From Pirellulales bacterium (lineage in GTDB: Bacteria; Planctomycetota; Planctomycetia; Pirellulales; JAICIG01): a stretch of 5,730 nucleotides of DNA. The notes beneath the pieces were generated by a model. That model was not told the DNA's origin and did not search any database. It worked only from the letters and a program-made list of their open reading frames with translations. Every line of letters begins with the position of its first letter. The stretch's first letter is position 1. Made by a program: the position numbers and the translations under genes. The stretch spans positions 1-5,730 of the forward strand of contig JAICIG010000476.1 in assembly GCA_025924495.1 (NCBI GenBank), in the 5' to 3' direction. This document shows positions 1-5,683 of the stretch, piece after piece.

Positions 1-2097
1 CGGTTGCCGGGGGAATTGAACATGTACCTGGCGTTCAGCAAGCCGCGCGACGCGCCAGGCTGGTTCGCGCAGCACTTTTATGTCGTGCCCGGCGGCAAAG
101 GCGATTTCGAACTGCCGCCGATCGAATTGATGCTGGCGCGGGGCCGCGTGGTGGATAATCGCGGCCGCGGATTCGCGGGGCTGAAGATCGAAAAGGCCGT
201 CACGCGAATTGAGGTGCAAGGCGAACTGTTCGAGGATTCCGTTCGTTCCTTGTCACAGTCGCGCGAGCTGGCAACCAATGACAACGGCGAGTATCGAGCA
301 TGGGTTGAAGTCGGCCCGGATTATCGCGTGCAGGTTCATGCCGACGGCCGCGCGCCACAATGGAGCGACTGGGTCAAGTTCAGCGGCGAACGGCCGGCCA
401 TATTCCCAGATATCGTAATCGACTCGCTCAGTTCGATCGCTGGTCGCATCGTCGATCGTCAAGGCCGCCCGATTCCAGGCGCCACGGTCATTCAAGCAGG
501 CGACGGCCCCTTGCGCACCGAGGTCGTCACCGACGCCGACGGCCGTTTCCGCCTGCCGGGCTACCAACGCCAAAACGGCTACGTCTTCGTCGAGAAGGCC
601 AGCTTCCGCTTTCATGGACAGCGCGTGAAACCGGGCGACGACGATGTGCAGATCGCCCTGGCTCGCACCAGCGAACCGCCCGAGCGACGCCTGGCGAGCT
701 TGCCCGAGGGGGATACGGCGGCCGAGGCGGATATGGCCATGAAAGTTTTGGCGTCGGCGCTCGAACGTAAGCCTGAAGGCGCCGAAGATCGCGACACATG
801 GCTTCTGCTCGAGGAACTGGCGCTCATCGACCCGACGGCGGCGCTCGATCGGCTGGAGGCGCGGGGGTTGCAGGGCGAGCAGGCCGACATGCTTCGGTTC
901 AATATCGCCAAGCAATTAGCGGCAGACCATCCCGACGACGCGATGGCCATTATCGAAGGGCTCAACGATGCTTACGCTCGCGCCTCGGGCTACGTCACTT
1001 CGGCGGAAGCTTTGCCCGACGCGCTTCGCGACCGCAAGATTGAATGGCTCCGCAAGGCGCGATTTCATCTGCGAGCCGCGGGCGACCCGACCATGCGGAC
1101 GGCAATGAATGGGTATATCGCGCGGCTTTTGGTCGAAAGCGGCCAGGCGGACGAGGCGCGCAAGATCGTGACCGAAATCCAACCCAAACAGCTTCCGCTC
1201 GACGGCGTTGCGGCTTACGTGCGAGGAGTCGTCGCCGAGGCGCTGGCCTCCTTCGATCTGCCGGCGGCATTGGCGTTGATCAAAGACCTGAAAGACGATC
1301 GCGAATACGACCGACATCATGGCAATATTGCCCGCATTGCCGCCCCCTCTCAACCGGCCGAGGCTTTGCGGGCGCTCAAGCTGGTGCGCGACGATTTTCA
1401 GCGAGATCAGCATGCGACGCGTGCAGCTTGCCTGATGATGGACGATCCGGCGGCGGCCGAGGAAGCCATCAGCATGATCAAGAGCCTTGATCTGCGCGCC
1501 TTCGCCCAAGGACTGTGTAGCCTGACTCTCGCCAAGAACGATGCGAAGCAGGCCCGATTGCAGCTCGACCGCGCCTACGAAACGCTGACGAAGCTGGTTG
1601 AAAGCGACGCCCCGCACATGCATGTATATCACGCCGCGCCCGTTGTGGCGGCATGGTTGCTGCCCATCGTCGAGACGTTGGCGCCCGATCAGGTCGATGA
1701 ATATTTGTGGCGGGCGATGTCACTGCGCCTGCCGCTGGCAAAGCAAGGGGACCGAGAACGCACAGTGCTGAATTCGCGGGCCTATCTGGCCATGTATCTT
1801 TCGCGCTACGACCGTGAGTTGGCGCGCGAAGTTTATGGCGACCTGATCGGCGAGGCGGCCAGGCTCGAGCCGAACGAGTACTCGGGAGGCGCCAAGGGCT
1901 GGTTCGCCGCAGCGGCGATGGTCGATCCCAACTGGGCGGTTTCGCTCTATGACGCGCTCGCCGACGATGCTCCGCGGAATGTCAAGGCTCAAGCGCGCAA
2001 CGGCCTGGTCGACATTCTTTCCCGACACGGCGAGGCGCGATGGCAAGAGGCCGCCGACTATCTCCGAATGCCGCTGCCGTGGCATGGGATTCAGTAA
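1..2097 (+). CDS. Carboxypeptidase-regulatory-like domain protein with alpha-solenoid C-terminus (5'-truncated)
   Basis: The frame is open at the left edge and ends in TAA at 2095-2097, so this is the C-terminal 698 residues of a longer protein. Residues are numbered from the TTG at base 4, which is probably not the real start. Two CarboxypepD_reg-like beta-sandwich units are visible: residues ~45-130 (ARGRVVDNRGRGFAGLKI, later TNDNGEYRAWVE) and ~145-220 (IAGRIVDRQGRPIPGATV, later VVTDADGRFRLPGY). Both show the usual 'G.V.D..G.P..G..V ... T(D/N)..G.(Y/F)' pattern. Residues ~245-697 are alpha-helical and repetitive, with recurring D/HP-x-x-A helix starts near 276, 309, 418, 450 and 481, spaced about 31-39 residues where adjacent; this suggests a TPR-like solenoid. 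Such domains usually mediate binding or folding, and no catalytic motif is visible. In planctomycetes similar regions can follow a membrane-bound M56/BlaR1-type or other N-terminal domain (recalled, not seen here). The true N-terminus, export signal and function cannot be determined from the window. Confidence 0.85.
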   Translation, partial: RLPGELNMYLAFSKPRDAPGWFAQHFYVVPGGKGDFELPPIELMLARGRVVDNRGRGFAGLKIEKAVTRIEVQGELFEDSVRSLSQSRELATNDNGEYRAWVEVGPDYRVQVHADGRAPQWSDWVKFSGERPAIFPDIVIDSLSSIAGRIVDRQGRPIPGATVIQAGDGPLRTEVVTDADGRFRLPGYQRQNGYVFVEKASFRFHGQRVKPGDDDVQIALARTSEPPERRLASLPEGDTAAEADMAMKVLASALERKPEGAEDRDTWLLLEELALIDPTAALDRLEARGLQGEQADMLRFNIAKQLAADHPDDAMAIIEGLNDAYARASGYVTSAEALPDALRDRKIEWLRKARFHLRAAGDPTMRTAMNGYIARLLVESGQADEARKIVTEIQPKQLPLDGVAAYVRGVVAEALASFDLPAALALIKDLKDDREYDRHHGNIARIAAPSQPAEALRALKLVRDDFQRDQHATRAACLMMDDPAAAEEAISMIKSLDLRAFAQGLCSLTLAKNDAKQARLQLDRAYETLTKLVESDAPHMHVYHAAPVVAAWLLPIVETLAPDQVDEYLWRAMSLRLPLAKQGDRERTVLNSRAYLAMYLSRYDRELAREVYGDLIGEAARLEPNEYSGGAKGWFAAAAMVDPNWAVSLYDALADDAPRNVKAQARNGLVDILSRHGEARWQEAADYLRMPLPWHGIQ

Positions 2098-2288
2098 ATC
2101 CGCGCCCTAGCGCCCTCGATTTCAGAACGCCCCGCGTCGAATCGTCGCAAGCTCCCCAATCGCCGCGGCGCCTGTTAGACTGTCGCCTGTTGAGCCGAGG
2201 CGGCGGCGAGGCAACAGGATGTTTCCGTCGTAGCGTAGATCGCCTGAGGCCGGGGTTAATCGAACACGCTTTCGTCAAGGAGCTGCTG
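2098..2288 (+). other. Spacer and leader upstream of the G8 gene
   Basis: This 191-base gap separates the stop of the solenoid gene from the start of the G8 gene. It contains two copies of CGCCTGTT (2169-2176 and 2184-2191, 15-base period) and an inverted repeat CCTGTTG/CAACAGG (2186-2192 and 2212-2218) around a GC-rich 19-base loop. TAGACT at 2176-2181 matches four of six positions of a -10 hexamer, but no -35 box lies at the right distance. There is no T-tract after the inverted repeat, so it is not a convincing intrinsic terminator. The G8 gene may have its own promoter here, but no element is decisive. Confidence 0.4.
2277..2282 (+). promoter_or_regulatory. Ribosome binding site of the G8 gene
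   Basis: AAGGAG sits six bases before the ATG at 2289. It decides the start codon. The frame remains open upstream to 2040, but that extension would overlap the end of the preceding gene and would place the signal peptide in mid-protein. Confidence 0.85.
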
Positions 2289-2369
2289 ATGTCTGGTCGC
2301 CGACGGAGTTTCGCCGTTTTCTTCCTGGCAACGAGCTGCATGCTGCCGGTAGCCGGCGCCGCGCGAGCG
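2289..2369 (+). other. Sec signal peptide coding segment
   Basis: These bases encode the first 27 residues of the G8 protein: a basic n-region (RRR, 4-6), a hydrophobic stretch ~8-23 with FAVFFLA at its start, and a c-region ending AARA before Q28. The AxA motif fits signal peptidase I. Cys17 lies within the hydrophobic core but the preceding residues (ATS) are a poor lipobox, so a lipoprotein is less likely. Mature protein is predicted to be periplasmic or extracellular. Confidence 0.85.
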
Positions 2370-4748
2370 CAGCACGAGCATCACGAAGGACACGTTCAAT
2401 TCTCGCTGCGCTCGGTCAACAGCGGCGCCTGGTCCGATGCGAAGACTTGGGCGCCGAAGCGCGTTCCGCAGGCGGGAGATCGGGTGCTGGTCAGCCGCGG
2501 GACGACGGTCGACTATGACGTAGCCAGCCCCGATGTGATCCGCTTGATCCAAGTCGTCGGCACGCTTCGCTTCGCCCGCGACCGCAATACCGAATTGAAT
2601 GTCGGCCTGCTGAAAGTACAAAACAGCGATGAGTGCAGCGAGAGCGGGTTCGCCTGCGATTTTCGCGGCGCCAATCTGGCCGGCGAGCCAAGCGACGCGC
2701 CAACAGGCGGGATGCCCGAGTTGCTGGTCGGCACGCTCGACGAACCAATCCCTGCCGAATATACGGCGCGCATCCGCCTGCACTATCTGGAAGGCATGCC
2801 GCAGGACGACGCGCCGGCCATTGCCTGCTGCTCGGCCCGGATGGAGTTTCACGGCGCGCCGCTGAAGCGTACCTGGCTCAAGCTCGGCGCCGATGTCAGG
2901 TCGGGCGATGGCAGCGTAACGCTGTCCGAACCTATGACCGATTGGCGAGTGGGAGACGAAGTGATCATCACCGGATCGAAGCGAAAAGGCTTCGCCACCT
3001 ACCGGGCCAAACCGGGCGTGCCGGAGCCGGGTCAAACCGAGACGCGACGTATTACGGCCATCGACGGCGCCACGCTGTCGCTCGACAAGCCGCTCGAATT
3101 CGAGCATGCCGGCAGCGGCGAATTCCGCAGCGAAGCGGCCAACCTGACTCGCAACGTCATCGTCGAAAGCGCCGATCCGGACGGCCAGCGAGGTCACACC
3201 GTTTATCATCGTTTCAGTCGCGGCGGGATCAGTTACGCCCGCTTCGCGCATCTGGGCAAAGAGGGCGTGCTCGGCCGCTACGCGATTCACTTCCATTTGA
3301 TCGGCGACACGATGCGCGGCAGCCAGGTGCTCGGCGCCGCGATCGTCGATTCGCACAACCGCTGGGTCACCATCCATGGCGCCCAATACCTGGTAGTGCG
3401 CGATTGTGTGGGATTCCAAAGCGTCGGGCATGGCTTCTTTTTGGAGGACGGAACGGAAGTCTATAACCTGCTCGACCGCAACTTGGGCGTGCAATCCTAT
3501 CGCGGCAAGCGGCTGCCCAAGCAGGTGCTCGGCTTCGACGCGAACGAAGGAGCGGCCTTCTGGTGGGCCAATGGCCGCAATTCGCTCGTCCGCAACGTCG
3601 GTTGCGAGAGCGATCAATACGGCTTCCGCTACGACATGCAAAGTACGTCGCAGGCTGACAGCCGATTGCCGATTCTGCAGCCCGACGGCAAGCGGCAGAC
3701 AATCGACGTGCGCACGATTCCCATCTGGCGGTTCGAAGACAACGAGGCGCATACGAATTTTGCCGGCATGGTGGTTGCGGCCAATGGCGATTCGCAACCG
3801 GATGATGCGATTCGAGACGAGCACTCGTTGGCGCGCATCAAGCAGGTCGACTGGACCGGCCCCGACGCACGTCATCCGCACGTCATTCGCGGCTTTACTG
3901 TTTGGGAGGCGCATTACGCCTTCCGTCCGCAGAGCCCTTCGATGCTGATCGAGCGGCTGCGCATCGACCGCGCCGAATATGGGGTCTACCGTCCCGCGTT
4001 CGACAATCACGTCTACCGCAGCGTGCACCTTTCCAAGCTTGGCTCCGAGCCGTTCAACCGCGGCATGGACGACGCCAGCGCCCAGCTCGGCAGCTTCACC
4101 GTCGACGGCCTGACGATCGACAGCCTGCGCGGCGGCAACCAAGGACATCCGGTCGTTCACATGACCGACAATAATCTATCAGGCAGCGCCGAAAGCCACT
4201 TTCGCAACGTGGTCTGGACCAGCGAAGACGGGCGGCGCCCCGTATTTAACCGCGGCGGTTCGTTACGAGTCGATCCCTACGTCAGCCAAGGCGTGCCGTA
4301 TTACATCCACGATTATTTCGGACCCGGCCGCCATGCCAAGATCGTCAGCACCAAAGCCAAGGATTTGCTCGCCGACGGCAACCATTATCGTTCGTTGCCG
4401 CCACTCACCGGGGACGAATCGGCGGTAGCCGAGGTGAGCGGCGCTAGTTGGCCCGAACTGCTTGCAGCAGTCGATGATGTTCCGCCGGCGACGATCATCC
4501 TCTCGGTAAAACCAGAGGAAAGCGGACAACTCGTCGTTCGCGGCGTTTCACACGATAACGGCGAGATTGTTTCAATCCGCGTCAACGACAAGCCCGCAGA
4601 GATCGTGTCGCGCGGGGCGGGCGTTTGCGATTGGCAGGCAACCTTCGAAGCCGATGCCGACGGACCCATCGTCGCGTTCGCCCAGGACACAGCGGGCAAT
4701 GTCGAGCACACGCCGCACCGAATTGAGACGGCGAAGGAAGCCGACTAA
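2289..4748 (+). CDS. Secreted G8-domain / parallel beta-helix protein, CEMIP/TMEM2-like
   Basis: This is an 819-residue exported protein. Residues 1-27 form a Sec signal peptide: RRR at 4-6, a hydrophobic core ~8-23, and a signal peptidase I site ARA|Q after residue 27. A short His-rich stretch (QHEHHEGH, 28-35) follows. A G8 domain spans ~44-195, beginning with GAWSDAKTW (W48, W54) and ending at MEFHG (185-189), equivalent to the 'LELHG' end of animal G8 domains. A strand-rich linker, 'VTLSEPMTDWRVGDEVII' (~210-227), leads to a right-handed parallel beta-helix over ~300-690. Signature blocks are LGRYAIHFHLIGD (HFHL 334-337), VTIHG (360-364), GHGFFLEDG (380-388) and NEAHTNFAGM (485-494). All have close counterparts, recalled from memory, in human CEMIP and TMEM2 ('GRYPIHFHL', 'VTVHG', 'GHCFFLEDG', 'NRAHSNYRAGM'). 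An Ig-like domain follows from PPAT (732-735) to the end, ending near 'AQDTAGNVEHTPHRIE'. No GG domain of the animal proteins is evident. By homology it may bind or cleave an extracellular polysaccharide, but activity and substrate are unproven. The family call is firm; the function is inferred. Confidence 0.93.
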   Translation: MSGRRRSFAVFFLATSCMLPVAGAARAQHEHHEGHVQFSLRSVNSGAWSDAKTWAPKRVPQAGDRVLVSRGTTVDYDVASPDVIRLIQVVGTLRFARDRNTELNVGLLKVQNSDECSESGFACDFRGANLAGEPSDAPTGGMPELLVGTLDEPIPAEYTARIRLHYLEGMPQDDAPAIACCSARMEFHGAPLKRTWLKLGADVRSGDGSVTLSEPMTDWRVGDEVIITGSKRKGFATYRAKPGVPEPGQTETRRITAIDGATLSLDKPLEFEHAGSGEFRSEAANLTRNVIVESADPDGQRGHTVYHRFSRGGISYARFAHLGKEGVLGRYAIHFHLIGDTMRGSQVLGAAIVDSHNRWVTIHGAQYLVVRDCVGFQSVGHGFFLEDGTEVYNLLDRNLGVQSYRGKRLPKQVLGFDANEGAAFWWANGRNSLVRNVGCESDQYGFRYDMQSTSQADSRLPILQPDGKRQTIDVRTIPIWRFEDNEAHTNFAGMVVAANGDSQPDDAIRDEHSLARIKQVDWTGPDARHPHVIRGFTVWEAHYAFRPQSPSMLIERLRIDRAEYGVYRPAFDNHVYRSVHLSKLGSEPFNRGMDDASAQLGSFTVDGLTIDSLRGGNQGHPVVHMTDNNLSGSAESHFRNVVWTSEDGRRPVFNRGGSLRVDPYVSQGVPYYIHDYFGPGRHAKIVSTKAKDLLADGNHYRSLPPLTGDESAVAEVSGASWPELLAAVDDVPPATIILSVKPEESGQLVVRGVSHDNGEIVSIRVNDKPAEIVSRGAGVCDWQATFEADADGPIVAFAQDTAGNVEHTPHRIETAKEAD

Positions 4749-4749
4749 C

Positions 4750-4779
4750 GGCGTTGGAGCCGCCCGCTTCTTTTAAGCG
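4750..4779 (+). terminator. Possible weak terminator of the G8 gene
   Basis: Immediately after the stop codon there is a 4-bp GC stem, GGCG (4750-4753) with CGCC (4761-4764), followed three bases later by the pyrimidine-rich TTCTTTT (4768-4774). An alternative 5-bp stem, CGCTT (4765-4769) with AAGCG (4775-4779), uses the same T-rich stretch as loop. Both stems are short and only one could form at a time. The position is right for a terminator but the structure is weak. Confidence 0.25.
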
Positions 4780-4930
4780 ACTAACGCACTGCTGCCGCGG
4801 AATACGGCGCGGCGCGGAGCGTTTAATTTTGCGGCGCGGTGCGAAATAGCGAGTTCCGGTTGCTGGCATTCCCCCCCAACGCGCGGCCCAGCAGTAACCA
4901 GCCCGCAATGGCTTTTCATCGTCCGGCCAT

Positions 4931-4964
4931 GTGGGCAGGCGACTTGCCGGTCGCGCCTGCCCGC
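4931..4964. repeat. 11-bp stem-loop (inverted repeat)
   Basis: GGGCAGGCG (4933-4941) is a perfect inverted match to CGCCTGCCC (4954-4962). The stem extends outward by a T-G wobble and a G-C pair to 11 bp, and inward across a two-base bulge by AC/GT. It is the strongest hairpin seen in the spacer. No T-tract follows on either side, so a standard intrinsic terminator is unlikely. It may be a dispersed palindromic repeat unit, a factor-dependent termination or mRNA-stabilising element at the 3' end of the G8 transcript, or chance. Confidence 0.5.
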
Positions 4965-5111
4965 AGCCTTATTCGGCGCAGGCACGCGCGCCCGGAGAAC
5001 CGGATAATCGCCGATTTACTTCAGTGCTCCAATCACATTCGGCGCCAGACAAATGCAAGAAGGTGCGTGGCCTTTGCCCGACTCAAAGCGCTGAATCGGC
5101 GGCCCGTCGAC

Positions 5112-5128
5112 TACGACAGTTTGTCGCA
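5112..5128. promoter_or_regulatory. Operator-like dyad TACGACA-GTT-TGTCGCA
   Basis: Two 7-base arms match as an inverted repeat at six of seven positions around a three-base centre. The ACA...TGT core resembles, from general knowledge, operators of BlaI/MecI-type winged-helix repressors, although those normally have a different central spacing. No regulator gene lies in the window. The nearest downstream starts are about 170 bases (small doubtful ORF) and about 555 bases away, so any regulatory role is a guess. Confidence 0.2.
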
Positions 5129-5239
5129 CTTAAAAGAGCGGCAACTTCGGCAAGGCGTTGAGTCCCGGTGGCACGCTCGCACAAGCGTCCGCGCTATGGC
5201 ACGTGCTCCCAGTCGCCGGAAGGCTGTCGGCGGCTGTGT

Positions 5240-5290
5240 TTGACGCTTTTTTATAAAAATATTGCAAATAAGAAACGCGGGATATACACT
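5240..5290 (+). promoter_or_regulatory. A/T-rich island, possible promoter
   Basis: This is a sharply A/T-rich stretch in otherwise GC-rich DNA. It contains TTGACG (5240-5245, five of six to a -35 box), a perfect 12-base palindrome TTTTTATAAAAA (5248-5259), TTGCAA (5262-5267) and TATACA (5283-5288, -10-like). Spacings are not ideal: TTGACG has no good -10 box 16-18 bases downstream, and TTGCAA to TATACA is 15 bases. It could drive the gene starting at 5684, giving a leader of about 390 bases, or the doubtful ORF at 5299. Composition is the main support. Confidence 0.3.
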
Positions 5291-5298
5291 GCAGTCGC

Positions 5299-5541
5299 AT
5301 GAGCCCAAAAAAGGGGACTCGAGCGACACCCAGGCGCCTGTTCGGGTTGCATTCGCGTTTACTCGGCCGTCCGGGGGTTGCGCAGGCGGGAAGAACCGCC
5401 GCCCAGGCAATGAACCTGTTCTGTTCCGCCTGTGGTGCGACGTCTCGTCAACCGAATTGCATTCGATGCCGCGGTAGTTGGCTGCGGCGACAACCTAAAC
5501 GTCGGACGGACGCCGGCAATCAACTTGTGAGCTACGCGTGA
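5299..5541 (+). CDS. Doubtful small ORF with Cys4 knuckle motif
   Basis: This 80-codon frame runs from ATG 5299 to TGA 5539-5541; an internal ATG at 5410 would give about 43 residues starting MNLFCSACG. The only recognisable feature is FCSACG followed by NCIRCRG, a CxxC-x8-CxxC pattern that could bind zinc like a short ribbon or knuckle. The remainder is rich in Arg and low-complexity polar residues. Neither start has a Shine-Dalgarno sequence, and the composition does not separate it from noncoding DNA. I do not recognise a family. It may be a chance frame or the remains of a zinc-ribbon protein. Confidence 0.2.
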   Translation: MSPKKGTRATPRRLFGLHSRLLGRPGVAQAGRTAAQAMNLFCSACGATSRQPNCIRCRGSWLRRQPKRRTDAGNQLVSYA

Positions 5542-5673
5542 GGCGAAGAGCTATCGCAATGGGAAAGAGATCGACAACGGAACAGAGCCAGTCGAAATCG
5601 CAACGGTAACAGAAGGAGTCGTCATTCCGCCGAGGCGCCGTCGCCCGGCACAATAAATCCTTTTTCAGAATCC

Positions 5674-5677
5674 GGAG
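5674..5677 (+). promoter_or_regulatory. Ribosome binding site of the gene starting at 5684
   Basis: GGAG within TCCGGAGA lies six bases before the ATG at 5684. Spacing and sequence match the site used by the G8 gene, and it is the best evidence that 5684 is a true start. Confidence 0.6.
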
Positions 5678-5683
5678 ACTTGT

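Larger units (their letters stand above)
4749..5683. other. 935-base region without a convincing gene
   Basis: This lies between the G8 gene and the gene starting at 5684. Open frames in it give Arg/Ser/Pro-rich translations without recognisable domains, and none has a good ribosome binding site. Visible structure, in order: weak hairpins just after the G8 stop; two near-identical 13-mers at 4809-4821 and 4831-4843; a C7 run at 4871-4877; an 11-bp hairpin at 4931-4964; a dyad at 5112-5128; two TGGCACG copies at 5169-5175 and 5197-5203 around a small hairpin; the palindrome GCACGTGC at 5199-5206; and an A/T-rich island at about 5247-5290. It could hold a long 5' leader, a small RNA or decayed sequence. 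None of these can be shown from the window. Confidence 0.6.

Noticed and set aside
2040..2288. N-terminal extension of the G8 gene to 2040
   Set aside because: It would overlap the end of the upstream gene and bury the signal peptide; the AAGGAG at 2277-2282 and the signal peptide at 2289 fix the start.
2325..2342. Lipoprotein signal around Cys17 of the G8 protein
   Set aside because: ATSC is a poor lipobox and a clean AxA signal peptidase I site follows at residues 25-27.
2256..4160. 634-codon open frame on the minus strand
   Set aside because: It lies fully antisense to the G8 gene, has no recognisable domain and is explained by GC-rich codon usage opening the opposite frame.
4742..4786. 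Perfect 9-base direct repeat CGACTAACG (4742-4750, 4778-4786) as a target-site duplication
   Set aside because: Only 27 bases lie between the copies, there is no mobile-element content, and one such repeat is expected by chance in a window this size.
4839..5243. 134-codon frame starting with GTG
   Set aside because: The product is Arg/Ser-rich with no domain, the start lacks a ribosome binding site, and the frame runs across several palindromes.
5111..5410. 99-codon minus-strand frame
   Set aside because: No domain and no ribosome binding site; it crosses the A/T-rich island that looks regulatory.
5642..5660. Sigma-54 promoter near GGCAC
   Set aside because: The -24/-12 pattern is incomplete: no TGC element at the required spacing.
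5634..5665. Intrinsic terminator (GGCG/CGCC stem with T5 downstream)
   Set aside because: The stem is only 4 bp and the T-run begins about 15 bases after it, immediately before the next gene's ribosome binding site.
4749..5683. tRNA, CRISPR array or transposase in the spacer
   Set aside because: No T-loop-like GTTCGA-type sequence, no regularly spaced repeats of 20 or more bases, and no transposase motifs on either strand.
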